A DNA stretch of 11,217 nucleotides from Chloroflexota bacterium. GTDB lineage: Bacteria; Chloroflexota; Dehalococcoidia; Lucifugimonadales; Australimonadaceae. The notes beneath the pieces are model-generated. The model ran no database searches. It was not told the DNA's origin and worked only from the letters and a program-made list of their open reading frames with translations. The stretch covers positions 1 through 11,217 of the forward strand of contig JACZSI010000049.1 of NCBI GenBank assembly GCA_022574265.1, written 5' to 3'. Shown one piece after another: positions 1 to 7,082 of this stretch (position 1 is the first letter of the stretch; each line of letters opens with the position of its first letter). A program made the translations under genes and the position numbers.

Positions 1-2
1 AG

Positions 3-545
3 GGCACCGACTCGGCGGTGCGTGCCGCGATACGCATCGTCAAGGAGGGAGGCGCGGACCTCGTCAAGCTCGACGGCGCCGCCGACTTCCCCGACGCGGT
101 CCGGGCGATCGTCCGCGCCGGCATCCCGGTGTTCGGGCAGCTCGGCATCTCGCCGCAGACCGCCGCGCGCCACGGGGGCATCGGCGTCGCCGGGACCGAG
201 CTCGCCCTCCAGCTCAAGGACGAGCTCGTGCGCGGCGCGAAGCTGCTGGAGGAGTGCGGCGCCTCCATCCTCGACTTCCAGAACAGCGGCCCCGTCGCGG
301 GCGCCGAGGTGGTCGGCGCGGTGTCGGTCCCGGTGATCGGCGGCGTGGGCGGCGGCCCGTGGCTGGACGGCCGGATCAGGGTGGCGTGGGCGGCGGCCGG
401 CTACATGGCGGGAGCGCTCGACGACGACGGCGAGCGCTACGCGAACGTCGCCCGCACCGCGCTCGATGCCATCACGGCGTACGCCGACGATGTGCGCGAG
501 GGGCGCGACATCAAGGGCGCGCCGATACCGCCGCTGCGGGCGTAA
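3..545 (+). CDS. PanB-family (ketopantoate hydroxymethyltransferase-like) protein, 5' truncated
   Basis: The open frame enters from the left edge and 180 residues are visible. They align without gaps, from memory, to the C-terminal two thirds of 3-methyl-2-oxobutanoate hydroxymethyltransferase: VKLDG (from base 63) for VKxEGG, PVFGQLGISPQT for PVxGHLGLTPQS, a GASILDFQ block, PVIGGVGGGPWLDG for PVIGIGAG-DG, and a C-terminal Y-ADDVREG tail. Canonical PanB uses Mg2+ and methylenetetrahydrofolate to make ketopantoate for CoA synthesis. Here the metal-site Glu of KxE is Asp (base 72), the His of GHLG is Gln (base 138), and the catalytic Glu of VLEcVP is Gln (base 279). I therefore read it as a (beta/alpha)8-barrel paralogue of the PEP mutase/PanB superfamily, possibly an aldolase or lyase with another substrate. 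The N-terminus, with the first metal Asp, is outside the window. Family placement is confident; activity is unknown. Confidence 0.8.
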   Translation, partial: GTDSAVRAAIRIVKEGGADLVKLDGAADFPDAVRAIVRAGIPVFGQLGISPQTAARHGGIGVAGTELALQLKDELVRGAKLLEECGASILDFQNSGPVAGAEVVGAVSVPVIGGVGGGPWLDGRIRVAWAAAGYMAGALDDDGERYANVARTALDAITAYADDVREGRDIKGAPIPPLRA

Positions 546-590
546 AGAGGTCCTCCGAGCACAGGTGCCTGTGAGAAGCCCCGGACGAGC

Positions 591-735
591 GGTCGAGAGC
601 CGTCCCCCGTTCGTGCTGAGGCTCTCGAAGCATGTCCTGAGCTTCGTCGAAGGGTACGAACGAGCGCTCGCCCGCTCGCTACCGTACTCCTCGACAAGCC
701 CTCTCTCGCCCTTCGAGAGCCTCAGGACGAGCGGA
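591..735 (+). repeat. Dispersed intergenic repeat A, copy 1 (imperfect palindrome)
   Basis: The outer arms are inverted copies of each other: CGTTCGTGCTGAGGCTCTCG at 608-627 against a complementary CTTCGAGAGCCTCAGGACGA at 701-720, followed by GCGG. Inside the left arm the core is duplicated in tandem: CTGAGGCTCTCGAAG at 616-630, then CCTGAGCTTCGTCGAAGG at 636-653. A second copy lies in the opposite orientation at 10527-10642. The two share an exact 27-base block (604-630 against 10604-10630) and an alignable right half (654-735), but copy 1 carries about 24 extra bases at 631-654. It looks like a MITE- or REP-type mobile repeat rather than a gene. The remaining gap (546-590 and 736-781) shows nothing recognisable. 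Confidence 0.8.
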
Positions 736-781
736 CTGGAGCCGACCGCGGAGCGTGGTGCCCCTGACGTCCCCCAGGCGG

Positions 782-1687
782 CTACTCCCAGGCGCGGTTG
801 TCGACGACCCCCTCGAACGTGGCGCCTTCGATGACCATGTCCCACTTCCGCGTCCACTCGTAGGTGTCGTCCCACCGCTCGCGGGTGTACGGCTGCGGCG
901 GCGCGTGGAGCAGCCCCCAGGTCCGGAACTCGCTCTCGTCGATCAGGCCGCCCGTCTCGGCGACGAAGTAATGGATGTATGGCGACGGGTCCTTCTCGAG
1001 GACCTCGACCGCCCGGGTCTGAGCACGGAACATGGCGGCCAGCGTCGCGGCGTCCAGCTCGTCGCCGGCGGCCTCGCTGCGGCTGGAGTGCGACTCGATG
1101 AGGATGCGCAGCCCCTGCTTCTGAGCCACGCTGATCCAGGGCTCCATGAGGCTTACCGCCGCCACCTCTCCCTTGCGCATGGCCTCGATGCGCTGGGGCA
1201 TCGTCCCTGCGCCGGTCGTCTTGATGTGCTCCATGTCCAGGAAGCCTTCCAACATCTTCAGCGTCGTGAAGTTGGAGCCGTTGAACGGCGTGACCGCGAT
1301 GGGCTTGTCCTTCAGCTGCTCCGGCTCGTAGATGCCGGAGTCCGGCGCCACGACGATCGCGAAGGAGGACATCGAAGCGCCGAGGGCCACGATCTTCCGT
1401 GGGCGCAAGCCCTGTGCCTCGCACTCGACGGCCCGCTTCATGATGCCCCATTCGCACATGCGGTACAGGTCGATCCCGCCTTCGTTGTAGACCGCGTCGA
1501 GGGGGCGGTCGAAGATGCCGTCCCACTTCGCCTCGTGCGAGGTGGTGACCTGCGCCATGCCCGGCGTGGTCACGAAGTCGATGTCCAGCCCCTCGTCTTT
1601 GAAGAAGCCTTCGTCCCGAGCGACGAGCACGGGGAGGTCGTGGATCGCGTTCATGATCGCGAGCTGTACCTTCTGCTGGGTGGCCAT
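782..1687 (-). CDS. ABC-type nitrate/sulfonate substrate-binding-like protein (NMT1/THI5-like), no signal peptide
   Basis: The 301-residue protein has the periplasmic-binding-protein type II fold typical of SsuA/TauA/NMT1-like proteins. The N-terminus (VQLAIMNAIHDLPVLVARDEGFFKDEGLDIDFV) matches the first strand-helix-strand of mature binding proteins. A hinge region (SFAIVVAPDSGI-EPEQLKDKPIAV) follows near residues 109-132, and a typical second-lobe segment (SLMEPWISVAQKQGLRILIE) near 181-200. There is no signal peptide or lipobox: the ATG is preceded by AAGGAGGG at good spacing and the fold begins within ten residues, so it probably stays in the cytoplasm. It follows the related gene at 1749-2678 by 61 bases and is probably co-transcribed with it. 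No permease or ATPase gene is nearby. It could be a small-molecule sensor, an enzyme of the dihydroxyphthalate-decarboxylase kind, or a binding protein. The specific substrate is unknown. Confidence 0.75.
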   Translation of the reverse strand: MATQQKVQLAIMNAIHDLPVLVARDEGFFKDEGLDIDFVTTPGMAQVTTSHEAKWDGIFDRPLDAVYNEGGIDLYRMCEWGIMKRAVECEAQGLRPRKIVALGASMSSFAIVVAPDSGIYEPEQLKDKPIAVTPFNGSNFTTLKMLEGFLDMEHIKTTGAGTMPQRIEAMRKGEVAAVSLMEPWISVAQKQGLRILIESHSSRSEAAGDELDAATLAAMFRAQTRAVEVLEKDPSPYIHYFVAETGGLIDESEFRTWGLLHAPPQPYTRERWDDTYEWTRKWDMVIEGATFEGVVDNRAWE

Positions 1688-1748
1688 TGCGGGTCCCTCC
1701 TTGCGGCGTCTTGGTACCGCCGCCGAATCCCGGTGATTCTATCAGGCT

Positions 1749-2678
1749 TCAGCCCTTGAGCTTCAGCGTGCTCGGCTCGAATACCTCTTCGACGTCGACC
1801 TTCCGTGGGATGATCTGCTGGTCGACCGTGTATCCGAGGAACGTCTCGAGCGTCTTGCGGTTCGCTTCGATCCCATACGGCAGGAGGTCGTCGCCGACGA
1901 TGCTGCGCGTGCGCGCCTGAACGTCATCGTCGTCGGGTCCGTCCGCCGCGAGGTGCTCCATGTACTTGGCCTTCGCCGCCTTGAACAGCCCGAACAGCTC
2001 CTCGCCGAGCCCCGGGTTCGCCGCCAGCACCTCGTTCTTGACGACGAGCGTGTGGTTGATGGGATAGACGCCGTCTTCGCCGAAGCGTTTCGCGGCAGCC
2101 TCGGCCGGGTCCGGGACGATCGACTGCACGTCGGGCGACTTGGAAACGGCGACCGCCGCGTCGATCTCCCCGGCGTCCAGCATCCGGGCGAGGTCGCCGT
2201 CGCCCGGGTCGGACACGACGTAGGACGGCGCCTTGTACGCCTCGACGTGCTCGTCGCCCGCGACGACCCACGTGACCTTGGTGAGGTCGACGTCGTACTG
2301 CGAGGCGAGGATGCCCCGTGCCCACACGCCGGTCGTGACCGTGTAGCCCCGGACGCCGACCCGGCGCCCTTCGAGGTCCTTGGGGCTCGTGATCCCCGAC
2401 TTCTTGCTGTAGACGAGGGAGCCGTGGTGGAAGGCCCGCACCAAGAAGATGGGGATGGCCGTGATGGGTACCCCGTAGGCCCGCGCGCACAGATACGTGG
2501 AGAACGCCATCTCCGAGACGTCGAACTCCAGGCCGCGTATCATGCGCCGGAACGCGTTGATGATGACGGGGACGTCGACGTGCTCGAACGCGATCGCCTC
2601 GGAAGTGACCGAGCCGTCCTTCAGCGGCATCGTGTGGCCGTAGTTGCCGGTCGCGGTCTTCAGCGTCAGTGGCGCCAT
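1749..2678 (-). CDS. 4,5-dihydroxyphthalate decarboxylase-like protein (PBP-fold)
   Basis: The 309-residue protein resembles 4,5-dihydroxyphthalate decarboxylase (Pht5/PhtD type), a non-oxidative decarboxylase built on a periplasmic-binding-protein fold that turns 4,5-dihydroxyphthalate into protocatechuate. Matching blocks, in order, are LTLKTATGNYGHTMPLKDG (start), FRRMIRGLEFDVSEMAFSTY near residues 43-62, ITAIPIFLVRAFHHGSLVYS near 72-91, and SPKDLEGRRVGVRGYTVTTG near 98-117. It has no signal peptide, as expected for a cytoplasmic enzyme. The start is supported by AAGGGAG seven bases before the ATG. It heads a minus-strand pair with the SsuA-like gene and is divergent from the PEPCK-like gene, so the 146-base gap between them probably holds both promoters. 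Many proteins annotated with this name are uncharacterised binding-fold paralogues, so family placement is firmer than the exact reaction. Confidence 0.7.
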   Translation of the reverse strand: MAPLTLKTATGNYGHTMPLKDGSVTSEAIAFEHVDVPVIINAFRRMIRGLEFDVSEMAFSTYLCARAYGVPITAIPIFLVRAFHHGSLVYSKKSGITSPKDLEGRRVGVRGYTVTTGVWARGILASQYDVDLTKVTWVVAGDEHVEAYKAPSYVVSDPGDGDLARMLDAGEIDAAVAVSKSPDVQSIVPDPAEAAAKRFGEDGVYPINHTLVVKNEVLAANPGLGEELFGLFKAAKAKYMEHLAADGPDDDDVQARTRSIVGDDLLPYGIEANRKTLETFLGYTVDQQIIPRKVDVEEVFEPSTLKLKG

Positions 2679-2699
2679 TGGGGTCTCCCTTCGCCGGAT

Positions 2700-2727
2700 G
2701 TGACCGGACCGCCGCCAGCGGTAAGAT
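2700..2727 (+). promoter_or_regulatory. Possible sigma70-type promoter for the PEPCK-like/hydratase pair
   Basis: GTGACC (2700-2705) and TAAGAT (2722-2727) are separated by 16 bases and each matches the -35 and -10 consensus at four of six positions. They lie in the divergent intergenic region about 100 bases before the ATG at 2825. In such GC-rich DNA this AT-containing patch stands out, but the match is weak. Confidence 0.3.
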
Positions 2728-2782
2728 AGTCTTCACCCCGGCCCGCGTCCACCGCCCGCCCTCCTCATGCGCGCGAGGGCAT

Positions 2783-2802
2783 CCGGGCGGGGACACGCCC
2801 GG
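2783..2802 (+). promoter_or_regulatory. Perfect 7-bp hairpin in the leader before the PEPCK-like gene
   Basis: CCGGGCG (2783-2789) and CGCCCGG (2796-2802) form a perfect GC stem around the loop GGGACA. It sits six bases before the AGGAGG ribosome-binding site (2808-2813), in the divergent region. It could be a repressor operator or a leader structure. There is no T-run, so a simple terminator is unlikely. Confidence 0.4.
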
Positions 2803-2824
2803 TCTACAGGAGGTTCGAGAGTCC

Positions 2825-5089
2825 ATGGCGGAACAAGAAGGCGGCCTCGCTGGTCCGCCCATCAACGCTGCCTTCGCCGCGGCGCTCGACGACGTCGTCG
2901 CGGCTGCCCGCCTTGGCCACAAGCCCGAGGCCACGCTGTTCAACCCGCCCGACGAGTGGATCGTCGGCCAGATGCAGGTCTTCGACGAGCGTGGCTCCGC
3001 GGACCGCGAGCGGATCATCGGGGAGCGCGACGCCGTCCGCGCCGAGGGCGATGCGGCGAACGCGCAGGGCAAGGCAGCCGCGCGCTCGGGGCCGGAGACC
3101 GTCGTCCGGCTGGACTCGGGTGGGCTGGCGTTCTACAGCCAGCTCGGCGTGGCGCGGCGCCCCGACCTGACGCAGTACTTCATCGACGGCTTCCTCGCGA
3201 ACCGCGACGCGCTCGCGTTCAGCGAAGCGAGCCAGGCGCTCTTCGCCGACGTGCTGCCGTACCTGACCCGCAAGCTCACCGGCTGCTTCGCCTCCGGCGA
3301 GACCGTCGTTCAGTCCGACCGCAGCATCTGCGACGTCCCCGGACGCTCGTTCCACGCGCGCCAGCTCGTGGTGGGCACGCGCTACATGCAGCTGCCGTAC
3401 ATGTGGCGGCAGCTCACGTTCCCGATGTCCGAGGCCGCGCAGTCGGAGGAGCCGGACATCATCGAGCTGTCGGTCCCCCGCTGGCTCGAAGACCTCGGCC
3501 TGCCGGACGACCTGAAGGCCAGGGTGGCGGACGCCGGCCTGAACCAGCTCGTGTTCAAGGCGCCGACGCGGGGCCTCTCGCTGCACCTCGGCTTCGACTA
3601 CGCCGGCGAGCACAAGATGGGCCCCTTGAGCATCGCCATGGCCAAGGTCAAGGAGGCCAACGGCCTCGCCCTCCAGGCCGCGCTCAGCGTCGCCCGCGCC
3701 AAGACGATCGACGGCCGCATGGAGAACTCCGCCGTCATCACCGCGGGGCCGTCGCTGCACGGCAAGAGCACGCTCACCATCATGATCGAGCTCAAGAACA
3801 GCGAGCTCGCCGGGCTGCTTGGATTGAAGGCGGACCCCGAAGAGGGGGTCTACCCGATGAACGACGACATCGTCCTGATCCAGCCGCTGCCCGAGCCGAT
3901 CGAGACGACGCGCGGCGGCCACCGGCTGCGTATCTCCCACGGCATCGACGGCACCGAGAACAACTTCTACGCGGTGCCCTCCGGCCTCACGAAGGAAGCC
4001 GACCCCATCACGCACGACGTGCTCCGCGGCACGCCGGGGGCGCCGAACGCCCACGAGACGCTCGAGAACGTCGTCGTCGACCTCGAGACCGGCGCGCCCG
4101 ACTTCCTCCAGAACCCGACCCGCAACATGCGCATGATCCTCTCGCGCCAGGGCTTGCTCGCCCGCAAGGGGGCGCAGGACGTGCTCAAGAACGTCACGGG
4201 CGGCCGTCTGACCGACGCCGTGCACGTGCCGATGGAGGACATGGACCGCGTGCTCTGGCAGGGCGTCATGCGCCAGAACACCGTCGTGCCGCCGCTGCGG
4301 CGCCTGCGCCTCGAGCAGTACGTCCGCGTGCTGATGTACGGCGAGGCGGTGCAGATGGGCGCGGCGGCCGGCGCCATCGGCCGGCCCTACGTCGAATACT
4401 TCTCGGACCCGTTCATCATCGGCCTGGAAGACGAGAACGCCAACGTCCTGGGCTACATCCTCCATCAGCTCGAGCGCGGGGGGCTCCGGCAGGAGTTCTA
4501 CGCGTTCAACACCGGCGGCGTCGGCGCCGATACCAACGCGGAAGCCTCCGGGCCGCGCTACAAGAAGATACCGCGCGAGCTGACGCTGATGCTCCAGGAG
4601 GCCATCCTCCGCGACGCCGTGCGCTTCGAATACGACGCGATCATGGGCGCCGAGGTCGCCGTGTCCATCGTCGACGCCAAGGGCCGGGAGGTCCTCGACC
4701 TGCGCGATGGGTGGCTCCCCAGCCGCATCTACGACGACGCGGACTACCGCGAGCGGGTCGTCGGCCTGCGCCGCCGGCGCTACTACGGCCAGGACAGCGC
4801 CGACAAGGCGGGCATCCTGCGCTACACGAAGGTGACGGACACGCTCATCGACCTCGCGGACATCCCCGCGCCCAACGACGAGCGCGAGCTGGCCTGGCTC
4901 CTGTCGTTCTACTGGCACGTGGACCGCACGTACGACTCGCTCGCGGAGCTCACCGGGCACCGGGCCGAGGGCATCAAGCCGTCGCCCCACCTGCTCCGCG
5001 CGCTGCGCCACATGCACGACGCGGGCGTGAGCGGCGGGCTGAAGCTTTCAGGAGATGCCAAGAGCGCGCTTGCGGCGCTGGGCATCTAG
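2825..5089 (+). CDS. Divergent ATP-type phosphoenolpyruvate carboxykinase-like protein
   Basis: The 754-residue protein carries recognisable PckA blocks: YAGEHKMG (residues 259-266, for YAGExKKS), a P-loop GPSLHGKST (308-316, for GLSGTGKT), a kinase-2-like MNDD (Asp347-Asp348, for IGDDE), an Arg433 in NPTRN (for TENTR), NTGGVGA (562-568, for NTGWxG) and a C-terminal VLDLRDGW (for ILDPRDTW). Canonical PckA interconverts oxaloacetate and PEP using ATP. Here the second Lys of YAGExKK is Met265 and no His matches the Mn ligand of the MHCSAN block. It also exceeds the usual 530-540 residues by about 100 at each end. ATP binding is well supported; PEPCK activity is uncertain. The ATG at 2825 has AGGAGG eleven bases upstream. 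An in-frame ATG at 2669 would overlap the divergent gene and adds unconserved sequence. The hydratase gene follows after 27 bases, so they probably form an operon. Confidence 0.72.
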   Translation: MAEQEGGLAGPPINAAFAAALDDVVAAARLGHKPEATLFNPPDEWIVGQMQVFDERGSADRERIIGERDAVRAEGDAANAQGKAAARSGPETVVRLDSGGLAFYSQLGVARRPDLTQYFIDGFLANRDALAFSEASQALFADVLPYLTRKLTGCFASGETVVQSDRSICDVPGRSFHARQLVVGTRYMQLPYMWRQLTFPMSEAAQSEEPDIIELSVPRWLEDLGLPDDLKARVADAGLNQLVFKAPTRGLSLHLGFDYAGEHKMGPLSIAMAKVKEANGLALQAALSVARAKTIDGRMENSAVITAGPSLHGKSTLTIMIELKNSELAGLLGLKADPEEGVYPMNDDIVLIQPLPEPIETTRGGHRLRISHGIDGTENNFYAVPSGLTKEADPITHDVLRGTPGAPNAHETLENVVVDLETGAPDFLQNPTRNMRMILSRQGLLARKGAQDVLKNVTGGRLTDAVHVPMEDMDRVLWQGVMRQNTVVPPLRRLRLEQYVRVLMYGEAVQMGAAAGAIGRPYVEYFSDPFIIGLEDENANVLGYILHQLERGGLRQEFYAFNTGGVGADTNAEASGPRYKKIPRELTLMLQEAILRDAVRFEYDAIMGAEVAVSIVDAKGREVLDLRDGWLPSRIYDDADYRERVVGLRRRRYYGQDSADKAGILRYTKVTDTLIDLADIPAPNDERELAWLLSFYWHVDRTYDSLAELTGHRAEGIKPSPHLLRALRHMHDAGVSGGLKLSGDAKSALAALGI

Positions 5090-5116
5090 CCGCACAGCAC
5101 ACGAGGTGAGTAGCGA

Positions 5117-6139
5117 ATGATCATCGACATCCACGGCCACTACACGACGGTCCCCGCGCCCCTGGTCGCCTACCGGGGGCTGCAGATCTCGGACATGGCG
5201 AACCCCAAGAAGGGCGTGGTCAAGGTCAGCGACGACGAGATACGGGAGTCGCTCGAGGGCGGGCAGCTCAAGAAGCAGCGCGAGCGCGGCACGGACGTGA
5301 TGTTCTTCTCGCCGCGCGCCTCATCGATGGCCCACCACTTCGGCGACGCGCGCATCAGCCGGTACTGGACCGAGCACTGCAACGACCTCATCGCCCGCGT
5401 CTGCGAGATCTACCCGGACAACTTCATCGGCGTCTGCCAGCTCCCGCAGACCCCCGGCGTCTCGCCCGCCAACTGCGTCGCGGAGCTCGAGCGCTGCGTG
5501 AACGAGCTGGGCTTCGTGGGCTGCGTGCTCAACCCCGACCCCAGCGGCGGCTTCTGGACCGACCCACCCATGAGCGACCGTGAGTGGTGGTACCCGCTCT
5601 ACGAGAAGCTGATCGAGCTCGACGTCCCCGCGATGATCCACGTCAGCGCCACGTGCAACCCCAACTTCCACAGCACGTCCTCCCACTACATGACCGCCGA
5701 TTCCACGGTCATCGCGCAGCTGCATCAGTCCTCCGTGTTCAAGGACCTGCCGGGCCTCAAGATCGTCGTGCCGCACGGCGGGGGCGCGATCCCCTACCAG
5801 TTCGCCCGCTACCGGGGCATCGCCCTGCGCGACGGCTTCGAGCCGTTCGACGAGTTCCTCAAGAACATCTACTTCGACACGGCCATCTACGACCAGCCCG
5901 CCATGGAGATGCTGCTGCGGGTCGCCGGCGTGGACAACGTCATGTTCGCCTCGGAGATGATCGGCGCCGTCAACGTGATCGACCCGGAGACGGGCCGCTG
6001 GTTCGACGACACGAAGCCGATCATCGAGGGCATCGACTGGCTGACGGACGCGGACCGCAAGAAGCTGTTCGAGGACAACGCGCTGCGGATCTACCCGCAC
6101 GCCAAGAAGATCATCGAGAAGCGCCGGAAGGCGAAGTAG
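5117..6139 (+). CDS. ligJ: 4-oxalomesaconate hydratase (LigJ type, amidohydrolase superfamily)
   Basis: The 340-residue protein matches LigJ along its whole length, with distinctive blocks MIIDIHGHYTT at the start, FFSPRASSMAHH, GFVGCVLNPDPSGG, MIHVSATCNPNFHSTSSHY, IVVPHGGGAIPY and NVMFASEMIGAVNVIDPETG. LigJ is a cytoplasmic zinc amidohydrolase-fold enzyme that hydrates 4-oxalomesaconate to 4-carboxy-4-hydroxy-2-oxoadipate in the protocatechuate/gallate 4,5-cleavage pathway. The expected metal and active-site residues are visible: His6 and His8 (HxH), His175, His220 in PHGGG, and Glu280 in SEMIG. Length is normal for the family. The ATG is preceded by GAGGTGA at good spacing. It follows the PEPCK-like gene by 27 bases and ends 5 bases from the convergent aldolase gene, whose class could cleave the hydratase product. 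The gene symbol follows similarity; a close paralogue acting on a related 2-oxo acid remains possible. Confidence 0.88.
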   Translation: MIIDIHGHYTTVPAPLVAYRGLQISDMANPKKGVVKVSDDEIRESLEGGQLKKQRERGTDVMFFSPRASSMAHHFGDARISRYWTEHCNDLIARVCEIYPDNFIGVCQLPQTPGVSPANCVAELERCVNELGFVGCVLNPDPSGGFWTDPPMSDREWWYPLYEKLIELDVPAMIHVSATCNPNFHSTSSHYMTADSTVIAQLHQSSVFKDLPGLKIVVPHGGGAIPYQFARYRGIALRDGFEPFDEFLKNIYFDTAIYDQPAMEMLLRVAGVDNVMFASEMIGAVNVIDPETGRWFDDTKPIIEGIDWLTDADRKKLFEDNALRIYPHAKKIIEKRRKAK

Positions 6140-6144
6140 CGAGC

Positions 6145-7008
6145 CTAACTCCGCCCCGTACGCTCGCGGCCGTCCTTGAGCGCGGCGTAGGTACGCGTGG
6201 GCGCCGCCACGACGAAGCGGTAGCCGTGCTCGACGAGCATCTCCATGTTGTCGGTGCCGCCGTGCGGGTGCCCGCAGACCACGCCCGCCTCGGCGCACGC
6301 CTCGCGGATGCGCCGCATCGCGTCCACCACGACCGGGTGATCGTAGTCCCGGGGGTGCCCGAGGTCCTGTGAGAGGTCGCCCTCGCCGATGAGCACGATC
6401 CCGATGCCGGGGACCTCCTTGAGCATCGCCGGGAGGTTCTCGATCGCGCGGACCTCCTCGCACATGATGGTCACCAGGATCTCGCCCTGCGGGTTGAGCG
6501 GCCACACGTCGGCCACGCGGTAGTAGTCCTGCGTGCCGATGCCCCAGTAGCGCGCGGCCGCGACGGGCGCGTCGCCCCGCTGGCCCCGCGGCTCGAGGTA
6601 CGGGCGGTCCTCAGGACGCGGATAGCGGCACGCGGACACGGCGTTGCGCGCCTCCTCGACGGTGCTGACGTGCGGCCAGACGACGCCGTAGAAGCCGATG
6701 TCCAGCACCTGCTTGGCGAGCCACTGGTTCATCTCGCCGCCGTTCGGCGGGATGCGCACGAGCGGCGTGACCGTCGGCGCGAGCGTGCCGCTCTCGACGA
6801 TCTGCTGGCGGTTCAGGAGGAACTGGAGGCTGTCGCGCAGCCCCTTCACGTCGAAGGGGTTGTGCTCCATCTCGAAGATGATGCCGTCGTAGCCGGAGGA
6901 GGCCAGGCCGACGGCGTTCTCGATCTCGGCGCTCGCGAAGGTCGTGAAGGCGGTCCCGCCGGCCTCCAGGGTGCGTATCACGCCGTTGAGCCGTGGCAGC
7001 TCGCTCAT
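6145..7008 (-). CDS. HpcH/HpaI-family class II pyruvate aldolase
   Basis: The 287-residue protein belongs to the HpcH/HpaI aldolase/citrate-lyase family: metal-dependent (beta/alpha)8 enzymes that release pyruvate from 4-hydroxy-2-oxo acids. Catalytic positions align with HpaI: His49 in FEMEH (for DGEH), Arg85 in LVRIPPNG, metal ligand Glu184 in IMCEEVRAIENL, and Asp211 in IGEGDLSQDLG. The region between residues 128 and 175 (PRPEDRPYLEP to LNPQG) is about ten residues longer than in HpaI and may shape the substrate pocket. The ATG is preceded by AGGGAGGG at good spacing. It is convergent with the oxalomesaconate hydratase gene. By context the substrate could be 4-carboxy-4-hydroxy-2-oxoadipate, normally cleaved by the unrelated RraA-fold LigK/GalC. 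A different hydroxy-oxo acid is equally possible from sequence alone. Confidence 0.82.
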   Translation of the reverse strand: MSELPRLNGVIRTLEAGGTAFTTFASAEIENAVGLASSGYDGIIFEMEHNPFDVKGLRDSLQFLLNRQQIVESGTLAPTVTPLVRIPPNGGEMNQWLAKQVLDIGFYGVVWPHVSTVEEARNAVSACRYPRPEDRPYLEPRGQRGDAPVAAARYWGIGTQDYYRVADVWPLNPQGEILVTIMCEEVRAIENLPAMLKEVPGIGIVLIGEGDLSQDLGHPRDYDHPVVVDAMRRIREACAEAGVVCGHPHGGTDNMEMLVEHGYRFVVAAPTRTYAALKDGRERTGRS

Positions 7009-7082
7009 GGATCCCTCCCTATCTCCGGTTCCGCGGCGACGCTCAGCAGTAGCGTCCGGCCAGCGCTCAGACGCCCGCGTGC

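Noticed and set aside
591..735. CRISPR array
   Set aside because: The repeated units are two tandem core motifs within an inverted-repeat element, with no regular spacers and no cas genes.
466..834. A 122-residue open frame covering the first repeat
   Set aside because: Its middle is translated repeat sequence (RLSKHVLSFVEG), and its ends overlap two real genes.
755..1759. A 334-residue open frame on the plus strand opposite the SsuA-like gene
   Set aside because: It is antisense to a gene with a good ribosome-binding site and clear binding-protein motifs; its own translation has no recognisable domain.
2669..2824. In-frame ATG at 2669 as the start of the PEPCK-like protein
   Set aside because: It would overlap the start of the divergent gene and add unconserved residues, whereas the ATG at 2825 has AGGAGG upstream.
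2804..5017. A 737-residue open frame on the minus strand opposite the PEPCK-like gene
   Set aside because: It is a GC-driven shadow: Arg/Val/Ala/His-rich translation with no family motif, while the plus strand shows conserved PckA blocks.
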